In this document: positions 9,416-17,198 of the stretch, one piece after another
How the letters are laid out: each line of letters opens with the position of its first letter
Position numbering within the stretch: the stretch's first letter is position 1
Origin: an uncultured Pseudomonadales bacterium
GTDB taxonomy: Bacteria; Pseudomonadota; Gammaproteobacteria; Pseudomonadales; Pseudohongiellaceae
DNA: 64,000 nucleotides
Direction of reading: 5' to 3'
Assembly (NCBI GenBank): GCA_943789485.1
Contig: CALSUH010000006.1
Location: 1-64,000 of the forward strand
Position numbers and translations under genes: made by a program
The notes under the pieces: generated by a model
Databases searched by the model: none
What the model saw: only the letters and a program-made list of their open reading frames with translations
Told to the model about the DNA's origin: nothing

Positions 9416-9510
9416 GGTTTGACCAATTGCGAAGCAATTAGCAACGAGCGCAGCGCGCGAAGCCCGCAGGAGAAAAAAGGCCTAAGCCTTTTGGGATAAT
9501 TCCGCCCGGA
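9416..9510. repeat. hairpin-chain repeat, short version
   Basis: Follows GGTTTGA (compare GGTTCGA of the T-loop) and ends at TTCCGCCC (9500-9507), so it again splits a T-loop-like sequence. Palindromes: AATTGC-GAA-GCAATT, a GCGC-rich block with GCGCGAAGC, and AAAGG-CCTAAG-CCTTT. It contains no full 78-nt unit. Confidence 0.7.
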
Positions 9511-9537
9511 TCAGATGGCGCGATTTCCGCTAAAACC

Positions 9538-9559
9538 ACTGTATTTTTACTCTGACCCC
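9538..9559 (+). repeat. REP-like 22-nt motif, copy 1
   Basis: ACTGTATTTTTACTCTGACC plus CC, ten bases before the stop end of the molybdoenzyme gene. Two more copies in the same orientation occur at 44127 and 54174 and a reversed one at 57280. Confidence 0.6.
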
Positions 9560-9568
9560 ATTTATCTA

Positions 9569-10330
9569 CTAAGCGCCGGCGTACCAGTGCCAGTTATAAT
9601 CCGATAGAAGCCCGCCCTTTCCAAGGCCAATATCTTTCACAGATGCGACGACCTGTACCGATTTCAAAAACTTCAGGTTCCTGTAACCACAATGCCTCTC
9701 GACTCGCAGTCTGACTGGCGCTCCGTTTCCTTGTGGCAAGTCCTTTCCGTTCATGCCGTAAGCAAGAATCGTCTGAGGATGAACCACATCAAACATATCG
9801 TAGGCATCATACCAGCCATCGTATGTATCGATAACAACGTAGCGCGCTTCCTGCTTAACACTACCTGCCGCCTCGAGAAGCGTCGTGAGAGATACTCCGG
9901 TCCACTGTGCGATGGCGGACCAGCCCTGTTCACAGATATGCATTGTGGTCTGCGTTCGCGGAGGGAGCCGTTTCAAGTCTTGCAGTGAAAAAGAGGTGGG
10001 CCGATTAACTAACCCTCCTACGGAAAGACTCCAGTCAGTGAATCCAGTACTTGCCATTTGTTGGTAGTTATCATCTTCGGGGTTCGTTCTTCCCCAAGCC
10101 GGAAAGTCCTTAGTGATTTCGCTTGTCTCAAATTCCTTCACCAAGCCTTGGCCAGACATCAACAACCGTTGCGAGGCCATCGTCAGCACATCGCTAACGC
10201 CCATCAAGCCACTTCGTATTTCTGGTGGAGTATAGATATCCGTGTCACAGCCGGTAAGAAGTATGCCGCTCATCGCTCCAGCGCCAGCGATAAACTTTCT
10301 GCGCGAGAGGGTACCAGTTTTCTTATTCAT
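9569..10330 (-). CDS. YedY/MsrP-like molybdopterin oxidoreductase with Tat signal
   Basis: 253 residues from the ATG at 10330, chosen because it has AAAGGAG upstream, overlaps the previous stop as ATGA and begins the Tat signal. SRRKFIAGAGA carries the twin arginines and LLTGC (Cys28) is a lipobox, so the protein is probably folded in the cytoplasm, exported by Tat and lipid-anchored. The SUOX/YedY fold is indicated by SLQDLKRLPPRTQTTMHICE (molybdenum-ligand Cys about residue 133), GVSLTTLLEAAG, DGWYDAYDMFDVVHPQTILA and GAPVRLRVERHCGYRNLKF. The natural substrate is unknown. The upstream gene encodes a cytochrome b that would supply or take electrons. Confidence 0.88.
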   Translation of the reverse strand: MNKKTGTLSRRKFIAGAGAMSGILLTGCDTDIYTPPEIRSGLMGVSDVLTMASQRLLMSGQGLVKEFETSEITKDFPAWGRTNPEDDNYQQMASTGFTDWSLSVGGLVNRPTSFSLQDLKRLPPRTQTTMHICEQGWSAIAQWTGVSLTTLLEAAGSVKQEARYVVIDTYDGWYDAYDMFDVVHPQTILAYGMNGKDLPQGNGAPVRLRVERHCGYRNLKFLKSVQVVASVKDIGLGKGGLLSDYNWHWYAGA

Positions 10331-11046
10331 GTCTTCTCCTTTGTCGGCAGATAGTATTTTCCAGTAATCATCGCCCAAATGTGATTGACAGCCCCAGCAA
10401 CGAAAACTTCAAACACATGGACAACAACAAACAGCACAAGTAATAAAGTAGAAATTGTATGCAACGTTCGAGCGCTCTGTCGTCCACCGAATAGATCGAT
10501 TAACTCTGGGGAGATTGCGGTGAAAGCCGGCATCTGTGCGACCCCACTGATGACCATAAAAGGGAAAAGCACAAAAATCACAATGAGATAGGAGAATTTT
10601 TGAAACACATTATATTTTGTGGCGGCATCCCCTTTCGCAGCGCGTAGATGCAAATGCTGATTTAGCTCTTCCTTTAGATTGTCTTTATGCAATTCGCCCC
10701 GTTGCGGCCACATGCGTTTGGAAAAATGACGGTTTCTTAAATTCCATCCAACATAAATGAGATTATTGAAAAGGAATATCCAAGCGAAGAGGAAGTGATA
10801 GTTTCTTCCCCACTGCCGGTTGCCTAGCGCGTCGGCCTCTTCCCAGGTGAGCCCCCAATTGGACAACTTGAATATCGCTTCATAACCACGGTAACCCACG
10901 TTCCCCCAATAGAGTTCTGGAAATTGCAAGAACATCATAATGCCGCTGAGCAATAAATACGTAAAGCAAATGACGTTTATCCAGTGACAAATCCGCACAT
11001 TATAGCTGTGCCTATACATCCAATTTTCAGATTTTTTCAACGCCAT
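10327..11046 (-). CDS. cytochrome b561-type membrane subunit, partner of the molybdoenzyme
   Basis: 239 residues from the ATG at 11046, which has AGGTGA about seven bases upstream; a GTG at 11058 is the alternative. Four membrane helices carry His candidates for haem b: VRICHWINVICFTYLLL, RNYHFLFAWIFLFNN, and RTLHTISTLLLVLFVVVHVFE with two His residues. The long cytoplasmic loop (RNRHFSKRMWPQRGELHKDN) is typical of thiosulfate-reductase or formate-dehydrogenase-like cytochrome b subunits. The stop overlaps the start of the molybdoenzyme gene by four bases, so the two are translationally coupled. Likely role: electron transfer between the quinone pool and the periplasmic enzyme. Confidence 0.85.
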   Translation of the reverse strand: MALKKSENWMYRHSYNVRICHWINVICFTYLLLSGIMMFLQFPELYWGNVGYRGYEAIFKLSNWGLTWEEADALGNRQWGRNYHFLFAWIFLFNNLIYVGWNLRNRHFSKRMWPQRGELHKDNLKEELNQHLHLRAAKGDAATKYNVFQKFSYLIVIFVLFPFMVISGVAQMPAFTAISPELIDLFGGRQSARTLHTISTLLLVLFVVVHVFEVFVAGAVNHIWAMITGKYYLPTKEKT

Positions 11047-11326
11047 CCTGACGGTCACCTAGGGTTTGCTAGTTGGGCGATACTTAGCTGTACGATGTAC
11101 TGAGCAATCTAGCAATATCGCATCAAGTAAGCAAAGGCACTCACAAAAGAGTTGAACTCATATTCGATTTGGAACTCCAAGGAAAATAAGTGGGAACAAG
11201 CTTATCTATTCACAGAAGTAGACTTAAGCTGATCGAATTTTCAGCACACTTCTTAACACACCCTGATTTCCAACTTGCAACGTATTGATCTAAATAATGA
11301 ATCGGCCATACTGCCTACTAAAAATC

Positions 11327-11393
11327 TTTCGCCCATCCTGGGCTCAGCCTAAAGGCCAGCTAAAGCTGTGTTAATCTGATCCAATAAGATTAA
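11327..11393. repeat. 67-nt hairpin chain in the anticodon arm of R3
   Basis: Same length and order as 4099-4165: GCCCA-TCC-TGGGC, GCCT-AA-AGGC, CAGCT-AA-AGCTG, TTAATCT...AGATTAA. Here CAGCTAAAGCTG is a perfect palindrome, where R1 has a mismatch. Confidence 0.75.
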
Positions 11394-11413
11394 TCCTCGT
11401 ACCGGTGGTTCGA

Positions 11414-11703
11414 AAGGAGCGAAGCTCCGCAGAGCGCGCAAAGCGCGAGTCCGAAGGACCGAGGAATTCGGCTTAGCCGAATTTAGAATCAAAGGAGCGA
11501 AGCTCCGCAGAGCGCGCAGAGCGCGAGTCCGAAGGGCCGAGGAATTCGGCTTAGCCGAATTTAGAGTCAAAGGAGCGAAGCTGTGCAGAGCGCGCAGAGC
11601 GCGAGTCCGAAGGGCCGAGGAATTCGGCTTAGCCGAATTTAGAGTCAAAGGAGCGCTAGCACAAGCAAACGAGCGGACAAACAAGCCTAAGCCTGTTTGG
11701 ATT
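11414..11703. repeat. hairpin-chain repeat with three 78-nt units, splitting the T-loop of R3
   Basis: Inserted between TTCGA and TTCCGCC. Three units of GGAGCGAAGCT(CC) / GCGC-rich / GTCCGAAGGAC or GTCCGAAGGGC / AATTCGGCTTAGCCGAATT, then a tail with CAAACAAGC-CTAA-GCCTGTTTG. The 78-nt period keeps a minus-strand frame open (repeating LNSAKPNSSALRTRALRAL), which I regard as non-coding. Confidence 0.88.
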
Positions 11704-11721
11704 ATTCCGCCCCTGGGCACC

Positions 11722-12000
11722 ATCTTTCTAAGGTCACGCCTTGCTCACATATTCACAATTTTAAGTTGTTGAGTTCTGAGTCCCCCCTATCCTCTTTCTG
11801 AAAACATCAATATCGACAATTTGCGCGATAAAATTTTTAAGTTATGAGTATCCTCTTTACTGTCGTTAAACTTTAAATTCAATTTAAGTCATCTCGATAT
11901 CGAAGGCTTTCAGTGCTAGCAGGAAGAATTTTCTGCCAATTGACATAGCTTTTGTTCAACTTATACTCAAGAGTCCACTCAAAACGCGCCGAGGTAATCT
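11722..12000. other. intergenic region with a repeated TAAGTT...GAGTATCCTCTTT motif
   Basis: Two loosely related copies (around 11760-11800 and 11838-11861) of a motif that recurs at 13360-13386 upstream of the next intact gene. It may be a promoter-side sequence shared by neighbouring cargo genes. A GAGG six bases before the ATG at 12001 is the ribosome site of the following pseudogene. Confidence 0.3.
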
Positions 12001-13090
12001 ATGTCTTTTCGTAATCCAATCGTATCCGTAGCCACCGTGCTTGTACTCGTTTCCTTGTTTGTGCCGCAAGCAATCAGCTGCGCAGAACTCCACTAACCCG
12101 TATGCGATCGACGAAGGCTGGGCGAAGCTGCCGAATGGTAGGGTGATGGGAGCAGTCGGCAAAGCGAAGGTCGACCCCGACGGACACCATATCTGGGGCC
12201 ATTGTCCGTTGCGATGCTGGGCCTGATCGTTTCGGTTCAGAGTGCGTTTGATTCAGGGACCTGGATCCCGTATTGAAGTTCAATCCCGATGGCAAACGTG
12301 GTCGAGTCCTTCGGCAGCGGATTATTCATTTGGCCGCATGGAATTGACGTTGATTCCGACGGCAACGTCTGGGTAAACAGACGCTGTGAGGTGATAACAG
12401 CATTCCCCGCGGGTGATGATCGGGGCCATCACGTCATCAAGTTTTAGCCCTACAGGAGAAGTGCTTATGACACTTGGCACACCTGGAGAACAAGGAGACG
12501 GCCCAAACAACTTCACATCCCCGAGTGATGTGGCGGTAGCGCCCAAACGGCGACGTGTTCATAGCAGACGGCCACAACCGCGAACGGAAACAACCGAGTG
12601 GTGAAGTACAACAACCGTGGGCGAGTTTCCTCATGTCGTGGGGAGAGACTGGCTAATGCCCCCGGGACAGTTCCGTGCCCTTCACGCTATCGCCATTGAT
12701 CCGGACGGCCGAGTGTTTCGTGGGAGATCGCAGCAACAGCCGGATTCAGATCTTCGACCAAGAGGGCAACCACTCAGCAAGCTGGACCCAGTTCGGGCGC
12801 CCTAGCGGAATCGCCTTTGACGACGACGGGCCGGATCTACGTCCGCAGACTCTGAGTCTGACAACGTACAGAACCCAGGGTATGAAATGGGAATTCGCAT
12901 TGGTGAAGCGGAGACAGGATGGGTGAAGGAGTTCATTCGCTTCCCATGGGCAAATCCCAACATCCTTCCGGGGAATGGAGCGGAGTTCGTCACCGTCGAT
13001 AGCGAAGGCAACATATACGGAGGAGAGCCCGTCCCCAACCCTCATATTAATGACCGAACGCTCAGGAAGTACGTGCGGGTTCGGCCGTGA
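12001..13090 (+). pseudogene. decayed NHL-repeat six-bladed beta-propeller protein
   Basis: The original gene starts at ATG 12001 behind GAGGTAATCT and encodes a signal peptide (MSFRNPIVSVATVLVLVSLF), but meets a stop after about 31 codons. NHL-type pieces then appear in several frames: AIDEGWAKLPNGRVMGAVGK, GIDVDSDGNVWVN, GDVFIADG, LHAIAIDPDGRVFVGDRSNS, GIAFDDDGRIYVADSESDN, and a last VTVDSEGNIYGGEPVP. At least six frameshifts or stops separate them. The family (peptidylglycine-monooxygenase-like propellers) is usually secreted. Confidence 0.8.
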
Positions 13091-13180
13091 GGGCCCTGAC
13101 AAGATAATTGGATTCCCCCCACTTCCTGAGAAGTGAGCTAATATGTTTGTTCTCACACAAAACATAAAGGAGTCCAAAGG

Positions 13181-13224
13181 ATGAAGCACGCATTCTACTG
13201 AAAATCCTCGTATCGGGGGATCGA
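13181..13224 (+). pseudogene. tRNA-Phe remnant R4 overlying a gene start
   Basis: CTACTGAAAATCCTCGTATC (13195-13214) is the anticodon loop and following arm of tRNA-Phe, ending near ATCGA at 13224. The T-arm is altered and the 3' end is lost. Just before it, AAAGGAGTCCAAAGG precedes ATG at 13181, whose frame ends after six codons inside the tRNA sequence, as if a gene had been cut at its fourth codon by the junction. The GCACAC arm is absent here. Confidence 0.6.
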
Positions 13225-13260
13225 CTGTCTCGCCCCTCCATGGACTCGGGCTAGACCCCA

Positions 13261-13310
13261 GCCTTTGGCTGCACTAATCCGCTTCAGGGCGGATTAGTGC
13301 AGCCAAAGGC
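13261..13310. repeat. perfect 22-bp inverted repeat with 6-nt loop
   Basis: GCCTTTGGCTGCACTAATCC plus GC pairs without mismatch with 13289-13310 around TTCAGG. It has no T-run on either side, so it is not an ordinary terminator. It follows remnant R4 at the place where other remnants carry hairpin chains. Confidence 0.85.
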
Positions 13311-13508
13311 ACCAATTCCTATTTGACTCACATTAGAATCACACTATTTCCAAAACTTAAGTTGTTAAGTGGTGAGTATCCTCTTTTCCATTACTATTGG
13401 ACTTCACCCAGCACAAAATTTTATGCTGTTCGGGGCTTAGGCAGTGGGTTCCCATACGATGCCGATGTTCACCAAGCCATTTTGGGGAAAAAGATAGGAG
13501 TTGAATTC

Positions 13509-14516
13509 ATGAAAATCAATTTTGCAATAATAGGTCTCCTGTCTCTCTTGGTTGCAGGCCAAGTCAGCGGTCAGGACTGTGCTGCAGATGGCGATGTTCA
13601 ATTTCTTTGTGGTCCAGTTAGTCCGGAAGACCTCGCACAAGTACCAGAAACGGATTGGATAGTTGCTGCAGGAATGGAAGATGACGGTTATCTCTATCTC
13701 GTTAATAGTGCTTCGCTGAATACCGAAACTGTTTACCCCTCAGCAAATGCCAATCACCAATGGGATCGCCAACTCTATGCCGCTTGTCCGGGCCCGCAGA
13801 CTGAAGAATTCAGACCGCACGGCCTGCATCTAGTTCCTGGTGAGAATAATTCACATCTGTTGCTTGTCGTTCGTCATGGTGCGCGCGAATCAATCGAGGT
13901 GTTTACTATCGATGCTTCAGCAACGATGCCGAGCATGACGTGGGTCGGATGCGTGGAGGCACCGGAAGGGGTTGTGTTTAATTCTGTGGCCGCTACGCCA
14001 GAAGGCGGCATGGTTGCCACTCATTTTCAGCTACCCATGGGAGTAGTTTATGAATGGGGACCACAGAGCGATTGGGAACAGGTCCCCGGAAGTGAATCCC
14101 CAGGCCCAAATGGTATAGAAATTTCCCCCGATGGCAACTGGCTTTACATTGGTGGGTGGGGAAGCCGCTCTCTGATTAAACTATCAAGGGGACAGCAGGA
14201 AGTTACAGTGGATTCCGTGGCGGTCTCTCACCACATAGACAATGTTCGCTGGGCTGATGACGGCTCACTACTGGCAGCAGGACACGTCGGCCCCGAGCCT
14301 GCATCGATCATGACTTGTCTTTCACAACAACAGTGTGAAAGCGTCAGCACACGGGTCACCCGTGTCGACGTAAACAATCTTAGTGCGCAGCAGATCATTG
14401 ATTACCCATCTAACCCACTCTTTTTACTTGGCACCGTGGCCATTGAAGTGGGAGATGAAATTTGGGTTGGTGGAATAGCGGGTAGTGACCGTATCGCCCG
14501 ATTTGAAAATCGCTAA
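13509..14516 (+). CDS. secreted beta-propeller protein, SMP-30/paraoxonase-like
   Basis: 335 residues from the ATG at 13509, preferred over upstream in-frame starts because AGGAG lies nine bases before it and it begins a signal peptide (MKINFAIIGLLSLLVAGQVSGQ). The mature part has propeller-style segments: FRPHGLHLVPG, GVVFNSVAATPEGGMVATHF, GPNGIEISPDGNWLYIGGW, HIDNVRWADDGSLLAAGH and a closing VAIEVGDEIWVGGIAGSDRI. The N..xx.H/N arrangement is like gluconolactonase/arylesterase propellers with calcium sites. Substrate unknown. The stop lies three bases before a hairpin-repeat array. Confidence 0.72.
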   Translation: MKINFAIIGLLSLLVAGQVSGQDCAADGDVQFLCGPVSPEDLAQVPETDWIVAAGMEDDGYLYLVNSASLNTETVYPSANANHQWDRQLYAACPGPQTEEFRPHGLHLVPGENNSHLLLVVRHGARESIEVFTIDASATMPSMTWVGCVEAPEGVVFNSVAATPEGGMVATHFQLPMGVVYEWGPQSDWEQVPGSESPGPNGIEISPDGNWLYIGGWGSRSLIKLSRGQQEVTVDSVAVSHHIDNVRWADDGSLLAAGHVGPEPASIMTCLSQQQCESVSTRVTRVDVNNLSAQQIIDYPSNPLFLLGTVAIEVGDEIWVGGIAGSDRIARFENR

Positions 14517-14519
14517 AAA

Positions 14520-14999
14520 TAATCGGCTTAGCCGAATTTAGAGACAAAGGAGCGAAGCTGTGCAGAGCGCGCAAGCGCGAGTCCGAAGGACCGAGGAATT
14601 CGGCTTAGCCGAATTTAGAGTCAAAGGAGCGAAGCTGCGCAGAGCGCGCAGAGCGCGAGTCCAAAGGACCGAGGAATTCGGCTTAGCCGAATTTAGAGTC
14701 AAAGGAGCGAAGCTGTGCAGAGCGCGCAGAGCGCGAGTCCAAAGGACCGAGGAATTCGGCTTAGCCGAATTTAGAGTCAAAGGAGCGAAGCTGTGCAGAG
14801 CGCGCAGAGCGCGAGTCCAAAGGACCGAGGAATTCGGCTTAGCCGAATTTAGAGTCAAAGGAGCGAAGCTGTGCAGAGCGCGCAGAGCGCGAGTCCAAAG
14901 GACCGAGGAATTCGGCTTAGCCGAATTTAGAGTCAAAGGAGCAACGAGCGCACAGCGCGAAGCTAGAGCGGACAAACAACCCGAAGGCTGTTTGGATTC
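14520..14999. repeat. 78-bp tandem hairpin-repeat array, five full units plus truncated first unit and tail
   Basis: The core AATTCGGC-TTA-GCCGAATT recurs six times at 78-nt spacing, with AGCGAAGCT, GAGCGCGCAGAGCGCGAG and GTCCAAAGGAC between. Units are nearly identical to each other and to those at 4186 and 11414. The tail (GCGAAGCTAGAGCGGACAAA, then CAAACAACC-CGAA-GGCTGTTTG) leads straight into the tRNA-Phe 3' end at 15000. Because 78 is divisible by three and the unit lacks stops, both strands read open for about 150 codons. Confidence 0.93.
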
Positions 15000-15017
15000 T
15001 TCCGTCCCTGGGCACCA
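15000..15017 (+). pseudogene. tRNA-Phe 3' end R5 after the tandem array
   Basis: TTCCGTCCCTGGGCACCA is the T-loop end, T-stem, acceptor strand and CCA of tRNA-Phe with one substitution. Its 5' partner (GGTGGTTCGA) is missing on the left side of the array, where the first repeat unit is truncated against the propeller gene. Confidence 0.7.
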
Positions 15018-15072
15018 TTTCTTATTGCTTCACCCTTCATTGTCCGCACTAAGGCTGATAAATTTCTCATTT

Positions 15073-15846
15073 TTACATCATCAATCCTAATTGCCTTAGC
15101 ACGGGTCGCAAAGCATCAGCCCATTTCACATAACCAAGCACATTCGGGTGCAACAAATCAGGAAACTCATTCGGGCTGGCCTCACCTTCACCGTTGTCAA
15201 AAAGCGAGAACGTATCTAGTCGAGTTGCCTGCGGATAGTTCTGTAAAATATTGCGATACAAAGCATTGACCGCCTGGATCTGCTCTGTTGGTCTGCTCAT
15301 CTGACTGGAACTTGGCATCACATCGCAGAAAATGATGGGCATCTCTGGGCTAAATTTGGAAATTGCATCCAGAATCAACTGAACATTATTGGCAATGCTT
15401 TCTGGCGCTGCTCCCTCCTCAAGATCATTGGTACCGATGAGTAGAACAACCGCCGCGGGATTCACGGCGAACACGTCTTCCTCAAGTCGAATTAATACGC
15501 CTCGAGAGGTGTCACCACTGATACCGCGATTGGCCACCTTCATTCCCGGAAACGCAGCGTCCAGACCTTCACCCCAGTTTTGAATGATGGAATCTCCAAG
15601 GAAAACTACGGCGCCCTGATCCAACTCGATGGATTCAAACCAGCTTGAGCGGCGGCTCTCCCAAAGTTTTTGGAACCACTCATAACGCCGGAGCGGCCCT
15701 TCTCCTGGCAGCCCTTCGTTTGTTGAAGGAATGGCAAAACGGGATTCGCCTTCTGCGGCAAAGCCGGTCTCATTCTGGAACAACAGTGCGAAGAAGCAAT
15801 AGGCTGACGTAAGAGCTACTACTTTCAATGTCGAGTATATTCTCAT
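15073..15846 (-). CDS. secreted SGNH/GDSL hydrolase
   Basis: 257 residues from the ATG at 15846, chosen for GGAAGG eight bases upstream and a following signal peptide ending FAAEG. All four SGNH blocks are visible: VVFLGDSIIQNWG (nucleophile Ser), ANRGISGDTS (oxyanion Gly), VVLLIGTNDLEEG (Asn), and FPDLLHPNVLGY (catalytic Asp and His). These enzymes deacylate sugars or lipids; the GDSIIQ/GTND form resembles acetylxylan-esterase- and acylneuraminate-type esterases acting on carbohydrates. Export and proximity to sugar genes fit a polysaccharide-deacetylating role, but that is inference. Confidence 0.88.
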   Translation of the reverse strand: MRIYSTLKVVALTSAYCFFALLFQNETGFAAEGESRFAIPSTNEGLPGEGPLRRYEWFQKLWESRRSSWFESIELDQGAVVFLGDSIIQNWGEGLDAAFPGMKVANRGISGDTSRGVLIRLEEDVFAVNPAAVVLLIGTNDLEEGAAPESIANNVQLILDAISKFSPEMPIIFCDVMPSSSQMSRPTEQIQAVNALYRNILQNYPQATRLDTFSLFDNGEGEASPNEFPDLLHPNVLGYVKWADALRPVLRQLGLMM

Positions 15847-16031
15847 TCTTCTGCCTTCCGAATGATATTCATGTTGGGCCTGAATGGTGAGCATGACTTA
15901 CTTTACGATTATGATAACTGAATTCTCGGCCTTTGACTTTGCTCAAAAATGCCTTCACTCTTGAGCAACCCTATAAATTGGAAATCACAATTGCTAGCTG
16001 AAATCAAAACTCGCAAAAGCAAAAATTAGCC

Positions 16032-17035
16032 ATGGAAATTATTCAAATAATCTACAACGAAGGTCTGGGTTTTTTAAGAATTTCCCAGGCTTGGGAGATT
16101 CTACAAGCAGGTGAATTCAGTGCCTTCACCACCTATGACGGCATACGTGCCTTTATTGTTCCCATTATCCCTTTGCTGCTTATTTTTGAATTTATCCTGG
16201 GCCTGACCCATAAGAAGCCCCAGGCTAAGGTCTACAAAATTAATTTCCTGATTTATGTGGCCAATCGATTTATCGGAAGATTCATTTCACTGGGCATGAT
16301 CGTTCTTTGTATCGGCCTGTTTGAAAATATATGCGCCCATTCAAACCACCCTGACCTGGTACTGGTTTGTCTACGGCTATATCGTCTGGGAGTTTGGGCA
16401 TTTCATCTACCACTACCTTGGGCACAAGGTTCGCCTGTTTTGGTGTCTGCACTCGACCCATCATGCGCCTGAAAACATGAACCTATCGGTAACCCATGCG
16501 CACTTCTTCTTAGAAGCTCCCTATTGCCGACACCATTCGGACAACTGTGTGCATTTTGTTAGGTGTTCAGCCTGAAATGTTATTTATCATAATGTTCATT
16601 GATGGTACCTACGGTGCTTTCATCCACGTGGGAGAGAACATGATCAAAGATGCCAGGTTCGGATTTTTGAACAAGATCATGCTGACACCTTCACACCCAT
16701 AGGGTTCATCACGCTCGCAATCCTTTATATATAGACACCAATTTTTTGCAACCTGCTGAATATTTGGGACAAGGTATTTGGAACCTATCAAGAAGAACGG
16801 TTGGAAGTAAAAGTCGATTATGGCATTAACCGAAAAAATGGATTCAGGAAGCTTCTTCGACGTTTACTTTGGAGAATTTCTGGCTCTGGGCAGAGACGTC
16901 TTCAATACTCCGAGGCTGATCAACAAAATACTCTACATTATTATGCCTCCAGGATGGCACCATACAGGAGAGCACAGAACCGCAGCAATTGTCAGGAACG
17001 GATATTTGGAACATGGTGCAACCCAAGATCAATAG
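16032..17035 (+). pseudogene. decayed sterol desaturase / fatty acid hydroxylase family gene
   Basis: Starts intact at ATG 16032 (MEIIQIIYNEGLGFL, membrane segment IVPIIPLLLIFEFILGL) and then shifts frame near 16320. The second frame holds the di-iron motifs HFIYHYLGH and LHSTHHAPENMN. Later pieces give FIDGTYGAFIHVGEN, LLNIWDKVFGTYQEER and a C-terminus PPGWHHTGEHRTAAIVRNGY ending at 17035. At least four frameshifts. An intact protein would be an integral membrane oxygenase with eight His ligands. Confidence 0.82.
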
Positions 17036-17198
17036 TAGCTTGAGGGGAAATGGGGGCAATGTAAAAACAAAATAGCAAAGGAACGCTTCGTCCAGACAGC
17101 CATCATCTCTACGTATTCTTTCTAGCCATAAGGGTAGACATTAGCGCCAAGCTCCCGCAAAATTCTTGGCCTACACATCATCTTGGACGTTACCCAAT

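Larger units (their letters stand above)
11244..11721 (+). pseudogene. tRNA-Phe 3' remnant R3, split twice by hairpin chains
   Basis: GCACAC-TTCT-TAACACAC at 11244-11261, then 71 nt to CTACTAAAAATC (11315-11326). The tRNA resumes at 11394-11413 (TCCTCGTACCGGTGGTTCGA) and again at 11704-11721 (TTCCGCCCCTGGGCACCA). When the two inserts are removed the tRNA 3' part is complete with CCA and a pairing T-arm (GGTGG/CCGCC), so the inserts sit exactly between tRNA nucleotides. Confidence 0.82.

Noticed and set aside
9416..9510. Integron attC sites
   Set aside because: No GTTRRRY cores, no IntI-type integrase and no cassette orientation pattern; the flanking sequence is tRNA-Phe.
11327..11393. Group I intron in a tRNA anticodon arm
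   Set aside because: Only 67 nt, without the P, Q, R and S core elements, and the host tRNA copies are not functional.
12746..13189. Minus-strand frames of 147 and 78 codons opposite the NHL pseudogene
   Set aside because: Shadows of the decayed plus-strand propeller sequence, whose motifs are clear on the other strand.
14520..14999. CRISPR-like array
   Set aside because: Units are contiguous 78-nt tandem repeats with no variable spacers, and no cas gene is present.
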